From assembly GCF_025698545.1 (NCBI RefSeq), contig NC_068570.1:1922001-1986000 (forward strand): 64,000 bases of DNA, read 5' to 3'. Shown here one piece after another: positions 36,667-48,262 of the stretch. Numbering within the stretch: position 1 is the stretch's first letter; each line of letters starts with the position of its first letter. The notes beneath the pieces are model-generated. The model was not told the origin of the DNA and did not search any database. It saw only the letters and a list, made by a program, of their open reading frames with translations. The stretch is from Gossypium raimondii. Taxonomy: Eukaryota; Streptophyta; Magnoliopsida; Malvales; Malvaceae. The translations under genes and the position numbers were made by a program.

Positions 36667-36909
36667 TCAACGATTGTGAAGTGGATCAGCAGCATTTGGA
36701 ACCTTCCTCTTGCTTGAAAAGAACACACCAAATGAACCCCTCAAACGTTGTGGCTGCTGCTGCTTGTCCATAGGTATCTTCTCATTGGAAACTGGTGAAT
36801 GAGCATTGGTGGTGGTGCCAACAAGTAATGGCTCATCTTTAGAATCAGCTGAGATTAACATAGAAGAAAGCAACATTACCACCATTAGTATCCGCAACAG
36901 CCTCAACAT
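36667..36909 (-). CDS. CLE peptide precursor with variant dodecapeptide
   Basis: An 80-codon frame from the ATG at 36909. An in-frame ATG 222 bases further upstream is rejected: it would put 74 residues ahead of the signal peptide, and CLE precursors are usually 75-120 aa. The signal peptide is MLRLLRILMVVMLLSSMLIS with likely cleavage near ADS. A polar, Gln-rich variable region follows. The C-terminus RKVPNAADPLHNR is a CLE motif, preceded by the common FxSSKR-type junction. The family's 12-13-residue peptides are secreted, hydroxylated and glycosylated on proline, and bind LRR receptor kinases that control meristems and vasculature. The core differs from the usual RxVPxGPDPxHN: the Gly-Pro at positions 6-7 is Ala-Ala, which removes one modified proline. 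I cannot assign it to a numbered Arabidopsis member. A possible TATA (TATAAAAG) is at 37173-37180. Confidence 0.85.
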   Translation of the reverse strand: MLRLLRILMVVMLLSSMLISADSKDEPLLVGTTTNAHSPVSNEKIPMDKQQQPQRLRGSFGVFFSSKRKVPNAADPLHNR

Positions 36910-37172
36910 GCTGTTGGCACCTAGAGAAATCCTGAGTTTTTTTTTTCTTTTTCTTCTATGGTGGATAAATGAAAGAGAGAAGAACCCTACCTCTTCAAGT
37001 GTAAGAACAAAATGCAAATAAATGGGTCCAAAAAGCACCAAAAGATAAGTGGACTGGTTTGGAAAATGTAAGAAAAAGGTGAAGAAAGTTGATGTAAATG
37101 GTATTGAGTATACCCTGCAAACAAGGGACACACTTCACGAAGAACCATTTTTTTTTTTTTTGCTTTTTTCTT

Positions 37173-37180
37173 CTTTTATA
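37173..37180 (-). promoter_or_regulatory. Candidate TATA box of the CLE gene
   Basis: TATAAAAG on the minus strand, about 265 bases before the chosen ATG. The long leader could contain an intron: TTTGCAG at about 37115 on the minus strand is a good acceptor. Confidence 0.4.
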
Positions 37181-37406
37181 ATATAATAGATTGTGTTTTC
37201 CAAAGACTTTCTTCTTTTTCTCTTCACAATCTGTTTTTTTCTTTATGGCATTCAGTCCCTGAAACAAGGGTAATTTTACATGTCCAAAATTATACTAATG
37301 GCTCATAGATAGTACTATAGTAGGCATAGATATTGGCTCTTGTGCTTTTAACTTTGTCTGGGTTTTATTTGTATGGTTTGGCAAGTAGTCAATTTTCGCT
37401 TTTATA

Positions 37407-37436
<30 letters not shown>
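37407..37436. repeat. GCT microsatellite, ten units, upstream of the CLE gene
   Basis: Ten perfect GCT units about 500 bases upstream of the CLE start codon. No coding frame runs through it convincingly. Confidence 0.95.
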
Positions 37437-37438
<2 letters not shown>

Positions 37439-38070
37439 CGAGTATCTGAATTCTGAACTTATCAGCTATAAGCTACGCCCATTCTTCTTTCAAGGAACCC
37501 TTTTTCCTTTTGCATATAAAAAGCCTTTAAGCTAAACAAAGTCCAAAGAACACGCACATACATATACGTATATACATAAAGCTTGTGTGGTATAAACAAA
37601 TATTTGCTTAAAGTACACGTTCTGAATTGTCTTATCATGCGATTAAACAGCTACTGCTTGTTCCCGATATATATTTGGCATCCCAGTTTTGAATGTTTAA
37701 ATATTTAATTTTAGCGAAGGGCTAATATGTGTATTTAATTGATACATTGTCCCAATTTATTAAGAACTTTAATTTTTTAAGGGTTAACATCCCCTGAATT
37801 TGTAATATTCTTATAGAAACAAATAATTTTATACACAAAAATAGTAAATTAACATAGTATTACAAATTGGATAATATATTTATCGCATAATATTTTAGAA
37901 ATAATAGAACCTAATGAATTTAATTATGTCATTTGGTTGAAATTAAAATTTTAAATTTTAAAAAGTATAAAACTAAAATAACTAAATTAAAGTATGGGGA
38001 ATAAATGCATAATTTACTCATAATACAGAGACTAATAACAACTTCAATTTACAACAATTGTTGTACAAAA
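37437..38070. other. Intergenic, no gene recognised
   Basis: AT-rich promoter-distal sequence. From about 37690 to 38040 there is weak MITE-like text ('aaattttaaattttaaaaag', 'aagactaat'). Nothing else is assignable. Confidence 0.4.
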
Positions 38071-38075
38071 ATAAT

Positions 38076-40009
38076 TGTCGAAATCATTTTTTGAAAAACA
38101 AAAATTTTAGGTCGTCGACTTTAAAAAATGAAAATTGGAAGTCGCCACCAATCTTTTATTGAGGTGTGATTGGATCACCTAAAAAAACGGCTTTGGTCTA
38201 CGAGTTTTAGAAAAACGGATTCGGGAGTCGGTTACGTACGAGGAAGGATTAGCACCCTCGTAACGCCCAAAATTGGTACCTAGTTAATTAATTAGTGTCT
38301 TAATGTCGAAAATTTGAAAATATAATCCTTAGCAAAAACTTAAAAACGTTACTTGTTAAGACCCTTATCATTTCGGAGAAAGAAAATGTCACACCCAATG
38401 CGTTAAGGCACAACATTCTAATTTCCTCAAAAATGAATTAGTCTAAAACTCGTGTAATAAAAATTTAAAAGAATATTCATTTGTTTAAGATTTAAGAAAT
38501 CGCGGCCCAATACGTTAGGGCACAATTCCTCAAAATCTCAAACTTGAAATATTTCCTTTATTTTTTTTTTCAAAAAATCTTTGTCTCGAGAAATCAATAC
38601 GTCACATCAAATGCGTTAGGATACAACATATTTAACTCCCCAACAACAAGCTTTTTATTTTATATATTTTTTATTAATGAGCAACCCTCGATCGTTGGAT
38701 TTAAGGAAGAAAATCAGAACCCAATACGTTAGGGCTCAATTTCCTTGAAAATCCTAAATACGAGTGTTATCTCAATTTTGAAAATTTTAAAATCGAAAAA
38801 AAAATGATGTGATGCTACATTAAATATAAAATGTAATAATAAATACAACAATGGCATAGAAATAAACGAAATTAATGTACATAAACAATGACATGTAAAA
38901 TATCAAATGAATATAAATGAAAACATAAATCAATAAGCAAATGAAGGAAATAAACAAAAAATATAAAGAGAAAAAGGTACAAAATATATATACATTTGAA
39001 CTATGAAGAATAAAAGACATAAAGATAATTTACTCATAAAATTTTGGGTTATAAAACTTATATATATATATAAAATACATAATGCATTTATGAAAACAAG
39101 GAAAATATAAATATATACATATAAAATATATTCATGCATTTACAAAAAATGAAATATATAAGTATAATATAAAACGTGGAAAATATTCATAATAAGCTTT
39201 GAATGGAGTATAAATGTATGTGTATATATTACAAAATGTATAAACATATAAAAATCATAGAATATGGGCAAACGTATAAATATTATAAAATAAAATGTAT
39301 ATATATATATATGTATAAAAATTATGAAAATAAAATAATAATAAAGTATGTATATAATATGTATATATATTAAAACGTTTAAAATATATATGTATATATA
39401 TTAACATGCATATGCGCACATATATGTAGGTATAATAATATATAATATAATATAATAATAATAACAAAATTAATAAAAATAGACTAAAAACCTAAAATGA
39501 AAAATTAAGGATTAAATTGAAAATCAACAGAATTTAAAAAAAATTGAAGGGCCCAATTAAAAGGCGCGAATAACTCATAGGGCTCGAATGGGAAAATATC
39601 TCCATCCTTTTAAACTCGTCACTTTATTAGGGCTAAATAAAATAAATAAATAAAATCCGCAGTGGTATCACCTTCTCCCTTTTTTAAAATCGTAAATAAA
39701 TAAAAAATAATCGAAAAAGAAAAAAAAGAAAACAGTAAGCCACCTTTAAAAAACTGCCAATCGTTCTCCCTTTTTTATTGATTCTTTTTTTCTACAATGA
39801 AGGGAGAGGCCTCAATTTATAGCTGAGCCTCCCCAGATCCAACGCGTTATAGATCAATTACATCAACGGCGAAGATTAAAGGGTATCTACAAATTAAATC
39901 TCTAAGATTACAAAATCATATCTTCTAAGATTACATATCATATCTAAGATTACATATCCTCGAAGATTATGTTTCCATATATGAGTCCGGGCTAAAATTG
40001 GGTATTACA
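38076..40009 (+). mobile_element. Solo LTR with perfect 5-bp target-site duplication (GAGTCGGTTACG family)
   Basis: It starts TGTCGAAATC at 38076 and ends GGGTATTACA at 40009. ATAAT flanks it on both sides (38071-38075 and 40010-40014). The 1934-bp element has the family signature GGGAGTCGGTTACGTACGAGG and TTAGCACCCTCGTAACG, the four-unit array, and near 39820 'ggcctcaatttatagctgagc' (TATA-like). No internal domain or second LTR. It is about 870 bp shorter than its relative at 18337-21139. Confidence 0.92.
38392..38740 (+). repeat. Degenerate tandem array with alternating unit types, second copy
   Basis: Cores CCCAATGCGTTAAGG, CCCAATACGTTAGGG, TCAAATGCGTTAGG and CCCAATACGTTAGGG lie at about 38392, 38504, 38602 and 38718. 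Odd units continue CACAACAT/ATACAACAT and even units CACAATTCC/CTCAATTTCC, so the array is built of dimers. Confidence 0.72.
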
Positions 40010-40014
40010 ATAAT

Positions 40015-42290
40015 TATATTCAGACCAACTCTTATTTAAAGCAATGTTCTTCAAGAATAGCCATTGTTTGGGATAGGCTGTATGAAATAAGATTATTCAA
40101 GGAAATACATTTTGCGAGTAATTTACCATTGAAATATGAAAGAAATTTACCAAGGTAGTTAAAAGATTTATTGTTAATCTTTCTCTCTAAATTGAGTACT
40201 TCTCCCTGCATTCTTGTTCACTATTCATTGTTACCAACAACTTAAAGGTACTATTTTTGTTAATTTAAGTATTTTTAACACTATATTTAGCTTTGCTTTC
40301 CGAATTTTACAATTTTATCCTAGTTCCCCTAAACAAAATTACTAATCACCACCTTTTGTATACTATCCGCTTTACGGCCCATGAAAACTAATTCTTTCGG
40401 GGTTCCTGATTGTCTCTTCTAATAATGTCGTCTCGAAGATTCGAGCTAAGTTCTTTCACTAGGGCTGCAAATGTGTTTTACTACAACAACCAGTACTTAT
40501 TGATATCTGTCGTTGCATTCACTGTTACAAAGTTTTCTCTAATCTTCCTTTCTATTATTTTTCAGTATATTCTGTCTCATTTGTTTGCAAAACCTTTAAA
40601 CTAAGGACGAATCTAATGGGACAGGTAATGACCTAGACTCTCTTAAATGAAAAAATTACTTCTAAATCTTTTTGAAAATGATATAAATTAATATAACGAT
40701 TGAATTTAAACTCCTAAAACTTTTTTCTTCCTTTTCCTCTGTCTACAAATAAAGAAAATCTACTTTATTACAGTCAAATTAAGTATACTAAATTTTCCTT
40801 TTCATGGCTGGTGGATTCTCATAGGAACACATGGATTTGATTAATTTGGCCTAAGTGTTGCCGTAAGACAATGTTCAGTTCCAACAAATATATTTGAAAA
40901 GATGAATTGAAATATAAATTATATGTATAATTTATTTTTGGGAGAATATATGATATACATAAATTACATATACAGTTACTAAATAATAACAAGACACGTC
41001 ATCGTTATATAAAATTAAAAATAATGAAGGATTTATAAATAAATAATAATTAATTATAAATAAATGTTAAAATCCTGAAATTTAAATTTGAGACTTTAAA
41101 CCCTAAATCAAATGCTCTAAACCCTTAAATTCAATATCATAAATTCGAGAGTTGTTAATTATTTATTTATAATAATTATAATTAATGTTTAATTATGTTT
41201 AAATAAAAATATTAGTATTTATTGATAAGTTCTCTATATTTTTGTTTAATTTAATAATAGCATGCCATATTATTATTCACTAATGAAATATAAGACTTAT
41301 GCATTCGGGTGCAAATTTTTTATTTAGAAAAAAACATGATTGAACATTATTGTTACAGTAAAAGGCAACTTTAAACCTGAAAAATCGTTGCAATGATGGT
41401 AAAGACAACCTTAGCCATGCTTTAGGTAAACTTTTGAGAAGATTAAAATTAGGAACTATATTAATGATACATTGTTTACAATAAAATACACTAAAAATAA
41501 ATATAATAATATTTTTTTTAATGTGGCATGATACTAGGAGTGGAAATAACAATCAAAGCTGCTAACCCAAAGGGCATAATCCAATTGCTAAAAAGGAAGT
41601 GCAGTAACCACATGGAAAACAACTACATAGGAATGACCGAACTGATGTTTCTTTATGGAAAGACAAAGAACATGGAAACATATGATAAAAAAAGAAAAAA
41701 ACCCAGCTTAGTGTTACAACTATCAATCACAATCAACCCAAAACAAAGCCACATGATGGAGAACAAAGAATGTTGACTTATTTCATTAATATGTTTACAA
41801 TGTCATGATTTTACACCAAGAATACATGTGTTGTCATAAGTAGGAAACAATGGTGAATATAACTAAACCTTGCATTTGATCAAAACGTACAATGCTTGCA
41901 TTGATATCGATCTGGACTATGCAGTATGGCTCCCCCAGTCAACCAAAATGATATGTTGAAAGTTATGGACTGATGTGGATGGATAAGTGTAGTGTGAACT
42001 GCAGACAACTTGAAAGACGAACAATCTCTATAATGGCAGGCAATTCGTACAAGTTTTAAGATTGTGATACCATTGTGTTGTAATTGTTATCGTGACACAT
42101 CGATCATTGAGTTGCTAGGAATCTAAGTGTTTATAAGACATAAGCAGTGTCCCAAGCAAGCAATACCGGTAAGTAATAAATGGATCTATTCTCTCATCTA
42201 TTGCTGCTGTAGTTAGTTGTTTCTAGTTGATCCTATAGTTCATCTAATTCTTACAAAGTTTTCATTTTTCGGTATCAAAAAGTAGTAGAA
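40015..42290. other. Intergenic between solo LTR and zinc finger gene
   Basis: No gene is supported. The sequence at 41530-42280 is less AT-rich and is the likely promoter region of the zinc finger gene. A splice-donor-like GGTAAGTAA at about 42169 leaves open an intron in its 5' untranslated region. Small frames here (for example 41528-41776) show no recognisable motif. Confidence 0.45.
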
Positions 42291-42797
42291 ATGTCAGTTA
42301 ATTACCTGATTAACGAAGGGCATGATGATGGATGCTATGAAGGCAACTCAATGGAGTGGCTGAACTTGAGTCTTGGCAGGCACAGGGATATTGTTGCATC
42401 GAAAAGTGGATTACGATCAAATTATGCCTCTAACAAGATCTTCTCGTGCAACTTCTGCAGACGAAAGTTCTATAGTTCGCAAGCACTTGGTGGCCACCAG
42501 AATGCACACAAAAGGGAGAGGGGTCGATGCCAGTCAGAAAGGATGATGCCAATGGTTAGTTTGCCAATGACACAATCACTTGGTCTTCAGCCCCATTCAC
42601 TAGTGTGCCAACTGAACAAAAAACAGAGACGTTCAGTTGCACGATTCAACAATTCAAAGAAAGAGATTATGAAGGCGTGGATAGGATCAATTGACAACAA
42701 AACAACATCAAAGTGGATAGGAAGTTATCAAGTGGATTTCCAACCATATAAACCACCACCAGAGTCGCTAAAAGTTGACTTGGAACTTCGACTTTAA
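42291..42797 (+). CDS. Single C2H2 zinc finger protein (QALGGH) with EAR-type motifs
   Basis: A 168-codon single-exon frame. The finger is C53-X2-C56-X12-H69-X3-H73 with the plant-specific QALGGH helix (residues 64-69) and a basic KRERGR after it. Two leucine-rich motifs suggest a repressor: LNLSL at residues 24-28 and DLELRL as the last six residues, both EAR-like. Proteins of this layout (ZFP1/3/4/7, KNUCKLES and relatives) are nuclear regulators of trichome, floral and hormone responses. The lengths agree (about 150-260 aa). The start is the first ATG and an upstream stop is close. It is convergent with the cyclin gene, with 803 bases between stop codons. I cannot say which orthologue it is. 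Confidence 0.9.
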   Translation: MSVNYLINEGHDDGCYEGNSMEWLNLSLGRHRDIVASKSGLRSNYASNKIFSCNFCRRKFYSSQALGGHQNAHKRERGRCQSERMMPMVSLPMTQSLGLQPHSLVCQLNKKQRRSVARFNNSKKEIMKAWIGSIDNKTTSKWIGSYQVDFQPYKPPPESLKVDLELRL

Positions 42798-43600
42798 TCT
42801 CTCTATTCCTATATAGGATCAAACTAAAAGCACTTCTAATGTACGAATCTGCTTATAATGATTGGCAAATTGGCAGTATCATTTCATACTTCTCTTAGTG
42901 CAGCACAGGCCGACTGATTCTCAACCAGAAATCACTACCTGAAAAAGAAATTTCAGAAGTTAATGGAACACGCACACGAAGAAGCATAATTCGGGTCACA
43001 GATCTTTCTACAACAGTTTCATTTCAGCCACATCACCAGAAACAGGAACCATGCCAACTTGCAGATTACCATGTAGCAAAAACAAGATAGCCTCTTTGTT
43101 TTTTGTACAAATGAAGAGTTGATATTACAGTATAAACATCCATGAAAAATCAGAGAGCTTAACACCATGAACACATGTTGCATCAAGGTTAAGTCCTGGT
43201 ATAATTTATCAACTAAATTGAAAGGTAAAAACTTTTACAAATAGGTATGAGCTTTGATTATTTAATGCTACCAAGTAGTGAAATCAACTTGTCAACAATA
43301 TTTTACATCATTCAACCATAAGGCTTGAAAAATCAATTAAAAGAACATCTATTGACATAGCAAAAAGAACCACTTATAATCAATCAGTCATAATTAAATA
43401 TGGTTGTTCCGAAAATCACTAATACACTTAAGTTCTATCCGTGTTAGTTGGTAGCACACTACCACCAGCAATGACATATACATCTCCAAGCAACCAAGTG
43501 CATCATAGGTGCTGCATCAGCAAGAGTCCCATCTTGTTCTCATATACATTTCACCCACGTTCAAGCCTTGAATTACAAAAATCAGACCATAAATCATGTG
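42798..43600. other. Convergent 3' regions
   Basis: The sequence between the zinc finger stop and the cyclin stop is presumably the two 3' untranslated regions. No repeat or RNA gene is recognised. Confidence 0.55.
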
Positions 43601-45314
43601 TCAAACTTCCACCACTTGAACATCTTCAACATCAATAATCTCAACTTCTTGAACATCTTTGAAATAAGAAGCTGGAATCTCCGGAGAAGCCGGAATTGTT
43701 GCCACATATTTGAACTGTTTCAAGAGAAATCAACATTATTTCAATACAACAAGACTATATAAATTATAACCACATCAATGGCTAGTGTTACATGAACACA
43801 CACCTTATGTTGCTTGTATTTTACTCTAACTGCATGAAGTGAATCTCCTCTTCTACTCAAATACAAGTCATGTAAGATAAGGACACACTCTTTTAGATCA
43901 GATGCTTTGTAACCCAAGTTTCGTTGCAAGGCAGAGCTCTATAGAACACAAATGACAAGTTAATATTTCCTAACCATAAACAAAAACCAAAGACAAAAAA
44001 TTGTAACGAGGACAAAACCATACCCAAGGATGACACTTTGGTCTAATTATAAACCTTGTAAGAAAGATAACAGACGCAGCAACCATGGAAGGTAAAAATT
44101 TTACACATCCATAATCCAACAAACTCAACTCTGCAAGATAACACCCAAGGAATTCTAGCTGCAAGCTTGATGCCTATAAAGGATCAAAAGAAACCATACA
44201 TTCAATAACACATAAAAAATAATAGACATTTAGAATCAATGCAAAAATGTATAGGCACTTTTCTTACTTTGTAATATTCTTGAGCAACTCTAGTGAATCT
44301 CCTCAAAAATGTTTTAACTGTAGGATTGCCCAATTCAAACTTCAAGGACTTAAGTATATCTGCTTCCATTTTGACCACCTTCATATATACCCAAAACAAT
44401 GTTTAATGAAATGAAGCAAAGTCGTACACAAATAAAAGGAGATAAACAAGTGGAATGAAGGTAAGGGTTACCTCATCTTTAGTGTATGTATCATCAGTTA
44501 TATTGCAAAAATCTTCCACATTTGGAGGAGTGATTTCCTCATACTTTCTGCTTAAAAAAGGACAAAATGTAAGTACAAACAGATTTACAATGATTTCAAA
44601 CAAAACAACCCATCAAAGAAATTAGAATCTTACGAGGCAATGAGCATTGAAGATACACCCAATAATTGAAGCCTTTGTCTATTGAGAGGATTTAAAGATA
44701 AGAATCTATCAATGTATGAAACAGTCATATATAAAGTATCTGAAACAAGCTTGTATTCCTCTGCAACTTCAACTAACCAATCCACTAAAACCCCCCTCAT
44801 ACTCATCCTAACATCCTTTTGCACCTTCTCGATATAATCAGGTAAAGGTCTTCTCTTTGGATCAACCTAATGTCAATCACGTAATAAAAAAATTAACCCT
44901 TTAGTCATTCCAGCAGATTAAATAGATATAATAAGTGAGAAACAGGGGAAATACCTCCATTTGATGAAGATATCCATAAATATCAGAAGCATAATACCCA
45001 CACATTTGTGGGTCATTAGACATAGCATCAAAATCCTCCTTTTTTTCATCTCCACCTTCCAAAAGAACCCGTCTTACCACTTTAGACTTTGCTTTCACCT
45101 TCCCTTTACATTGCAATTTCTGGGCTGTTGTTGTTGTTGGTGGTTTCTTCCCTTGAACCTTACTCACCGACCCAGCAACGTTATTAGAAAGCTCACCTAA
45201 AACAACCCTTTTCTTATTGGTCACATTCTCATCTGTTATCCCAGCCAATTCAGCTGTTCTCTTCTTAGCAACAGTAGACCTTGTTAGTCTCACACAATTC
45301 TCCTGACCCGCCAT
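43601..45314 (-). CDS. CYCA3: A3-type cyclin, seven exons
   Basis: Exons on the minus strand, each with GT-AG borders: 45314-44955, 44866-44634, 44547-44472, 44378-44268, 44173-44024, 43938-43804, 43714-43601. Joined they give 392 codons in one frame. The N-terminus carries a destruction box RVVLGELSN (residues 36-44) for APC/C-driven degradation. The cyclin N domain starts near 121 ([16 protein letters not shown]) with the A-type signature [18 protein letters not shown] (143-160) and SSMLIASKYEEI. The C domain follows ([35 protein letters not shown]). Such cyclins bind and activate CDKA in the nucleus at G1/S and S phase. The length and the short N-terminus fit the A3 group (about 350-390 aa) better than A1/A2. 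All junctions are in phase, so the gene looks intact. Alternative splicing cannot be judged. Confidence 0.94.
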
Positions 45315-45560
45315 TGCTTCTTTGCTTTAGGTTTTACCCTTTGGGGTGCAAAGAGAGAAAGGGGTTGGAGAGAAGAGAAGAGAAGAGAGAGATGGAGTGA
45401 AAGGAAAGGAAAGAGAAGGGGGTGAATAAAAGGGGGGTGAAATGAAAAGCGCCATTTTGGGATTTTGTTTTCAAAACATGGGGGATTGGCGGTATACTTG
45501 GGAGGTAACTCTGTGCTCATATTTTGGGTTCTTTTAGTTTATTTTTTTCAAGTTTTTGGG
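45315..45560 (-). promoter_or_regulatory. Cyclin gene leader and proximal promoter
   Basis: Directly upstream of the ATG is a CT-rich leader on the minus strand (45340-45420). At 45449-45453 there is a GCGCC core resembling an E2F site (GCGCCATT versus the consensus GCGCCAAA), which would suit an S-phase gene, though the match is imperfect. A CCAAT-like GCCAATCC lies near 45486. No strong TATA is seen, common in such genes. Confidence 0.35.
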
Positions 45561-46879
45561 AGGGTTTTTGCGGCCTCCATAAATTTCAATCCTCCTTTTT
45601 GGGGTTTCAAATTTTGAAAACCAGAGATAAAAATTATATTTTTTTGGTGGATTGGGGGGGATTTTGGGAATAGGGAGCGCGGGTTGGCTCCTTCACACTC
45701 TCTTATCTATTTCTATTGGTTAAAATCAGTCATAGGTCCCTTTACTCTTTACAATTTTAGAGTTTAGTCTTTTTACTTTTCAAATTTTAAAATTTTAAGT
45801 CCAATTGTTAACGCTGTTAAAATTATTTCGTTAAAACCATATTTATTACAACATCATTTTTTTATTTTTATCACTACCAAGTGAATATTTTTCTTTTACT
45901 TTTAGAATACTACATCAACAAATTTAACAAAAAATTTACCAAGATTAACAATTTGATTTGAATGTTGAAATCGAAAACTAGAGAAATTATGATTATATCA
46001 TAATCTAATTATAAAATTATTTTTAGTGGTAATCATCTATCATGATAGATGAAAAATTTTAGTGGGTAATTTTAACTATGTATTCACTTAATTAATGGTC
46101 TCAAGACTTTCATAACATTAATGAATCACAAACTTAGATTTTCTTAGATAATTTTGTTAATTTAGCAAATAAGAGTTCGCGTATAATGATCGCGGAGATA
46201 ATTTTTTGTAATGCTTATATTCTTGTTTTACCAAATTTTGATAAGAATTTTGAGGTTGAGCGTAATACTTTTAGTGTAGATATCAGTACAACCAGTGAAA
46301 TTTAATGTAACATGCGTTTGAACTACTTGACCTGTGATAAAAGAATTGTATGCCTTTAAGGGCATTGGAAGCTTGGCAACATTATCTATTGTCAATGGAA
46401 TTTGTGGTTCACATTGACTATTAATCCTTTCCTTATGTGATAAGGTATAAGAAAGGTAAAGAATAATATAGTGGTTGACACGTATACATTGCATGTTAAA
46501 CTTTTTAAGAATTGAGTATATCAAAGATTTTGCATGCTATTGATGCCCATTGTTCAAGTAGTTTTTAAGCATGTGAACATGGTGCATTTGACAAGTTTTA
46601 TAAGCACAAAAGATATATCTATATTGAAACAATAAACTTTTGTGGATTGTTAGTTTGATAGGCTCGTAGTTGTGGGTTTACGAGTCATGTTGGTGCCACA
46701 AAGACTTCTGACATCTTCGATTAGCATTACGTGCAAACTTGTTGAGAAATATCGCTCTAATTGCACATCCTATTGGTGTATGAAGTTATTAAATCATTGC
46801 TAGCAAATTAAACAAAGTGCTTGCAACAAGTGACAAGAAAATGGGCACTTCTTTGACATCAAATCTGAAAGCCAAAAAA
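45561..46879. other. Intergenic, no gene recognised
   Basis: A MITE-like arm at 45715-45960 ('ggtccctttactctttac', 'gagtttagtctttttac') lacks a clear partner. The remaining sequence is AT-rich. A 98-codon minus-strand frame at 46228-46524 shows no recognisable motif. Confidence 0.4.
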
Positions 46880-47400
46880 ATAAAACGAACATGCATGAGG
46901 ATTTTTTACGCAGCTCGGTTTTTCTATGTCTAATGAGCCTAGCTCAGTGAGAAATACTTACTATCTTCAGTACTTACAACAAGTGATCATAATCTATCAC
47001 ACACCCGTGACAATTTCCTCACCTTTGCACCTTGAAGAATGATACTCTCACCACTAAATTCACCACACGACACCAAAGGTTTTACTAACAATATGCACTT
47101 ATACAATAAGATTCCTCACTTAGAACATAATTAAATTCTCAATTCTCCCCGTACATGAATCTATACAATAAATTGTGTACATTATAATAATAGAGAACGA
47201 AACAAACGTGGACTCTTGCCAACTAATCTCATAGAGTTTCAATCTAATCCAACTCCCTTGATTTAAGGGTTACATAAGGGTGATCTGATTCGATCCAATC
47301 TCTAAATATGTTTCTCCAAATGATAAGATCTTCATTAAAGGTAAAGGAGTGTTCGAAATATTTAAGAAAATTAAGGATAGTGTTTATTGTATTATTCCAC
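46880..47400 (+). repeat. Dispersed repeat, copy 2 (CCTAGCTCAGTGAG family)
   Basis: Same block order as the copy at 34930: TTTTACGCAGCTCGG, GCCTAGCTCAGTGAGAAAT, 'cttactatcttcagt', 'caagtgatcataatctatca', and then 'ttgcaccttgaagaatgat'. No coding potential. Boundaries are approximate. Confidence 0.45.
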
Positions 47401-48262
47401 CTATTGGAATATCCAAAAACCAATCATAAGATGATTATAATACATACTTTTACCTTATTTTATTAATAAAGACATTTCTATTATTATGTTTAATCTATAT
47501 TTTATATAGTAAATAAATTAAATAATAACAACGCCTAAAATAATGTGACTATTCTTAAATTGTCCTTAATCAAATATTATTATGGATCAGGACAACAATA
47601 ATACATTGATATGCCGAGTCAAACGCATAAAGAAATTAAATATTTATTTTACTTTAAAATAATATAAATTTAATTATTATTTAAATTAAGATAATTTTAA
47701 CATGTAATCAATATGATTGTATCTTTAATTATTTTAATACAATTATAATGCTAATAATTTATCATTATTATTTATCATAAATGTTACTTTTTATTTATAA
47801 TATTTTATTTTGGTATAATATTAATTTTACTAAAATTTAATTTTTACTATAATTATGCACATATTTTATTTTAATCTTCTTGATGATCAATTTTTAGTCA
47901 CAAACATATATTTCTAAAATAACTGGCGGAATATTTTAAAATTTTGAACCAACAAAATTTCAACTTATTTAAAAATAATATGATGACTAAATTCTAATTT
48001 TTGTTACCTTTTGAATTGTTTTACGCTAATTATTATAATTAAAATTAATTGAATATTAAATACGTAAAATTACGCGTAATATATATAAATAACCAACAAC
48101 AAGAGCATATTCATAAATCATATATCTAAGGACCCAATTTATTCATTTAGGATATTTTACATATTTAACATTAAGGGTCCTCCCACAACATCATTTGTTA
48201 AATCTTTATAAGGGTATCAAGGCAAAATAAATACATACAAGTAATTATGGGGAAAAAAACAT
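47401..48262. other. Intergenic, AT-rich
   Basis: Nearly pure A and T over long stretches. The final 100-200 bases are likely the 3' untranslated region of the snakin-like gene. Confidence 0.45.

Noticed and set aside
36910..37131. N-terminal extension of the CLE precursor to the upstream ATG
   Set aside because: It would bury the signal peptide 74 residues in, and the minus-strand sequence near 37115 has a splice-acceptor shape, which suggests leader intron rather than coding.
38820..39467. Tyr/Ile-rich frames on the minus strand
   Set aside because: Pure translations of AT-rich, TATA-repeat sequence in the solo LTR.
22835..40385. Shared phrase CCGCTTTACGGC at about 22837 and 40367
   Set aside because: Only about 12 bases match and the flanks differ, so it cannot support a repeat family.
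41528..41776. 82-codon frame upstream of the zinc finger gene
   Set aside because: No recognisable motif and no supporting signals. Treated as promoter-side sequence.
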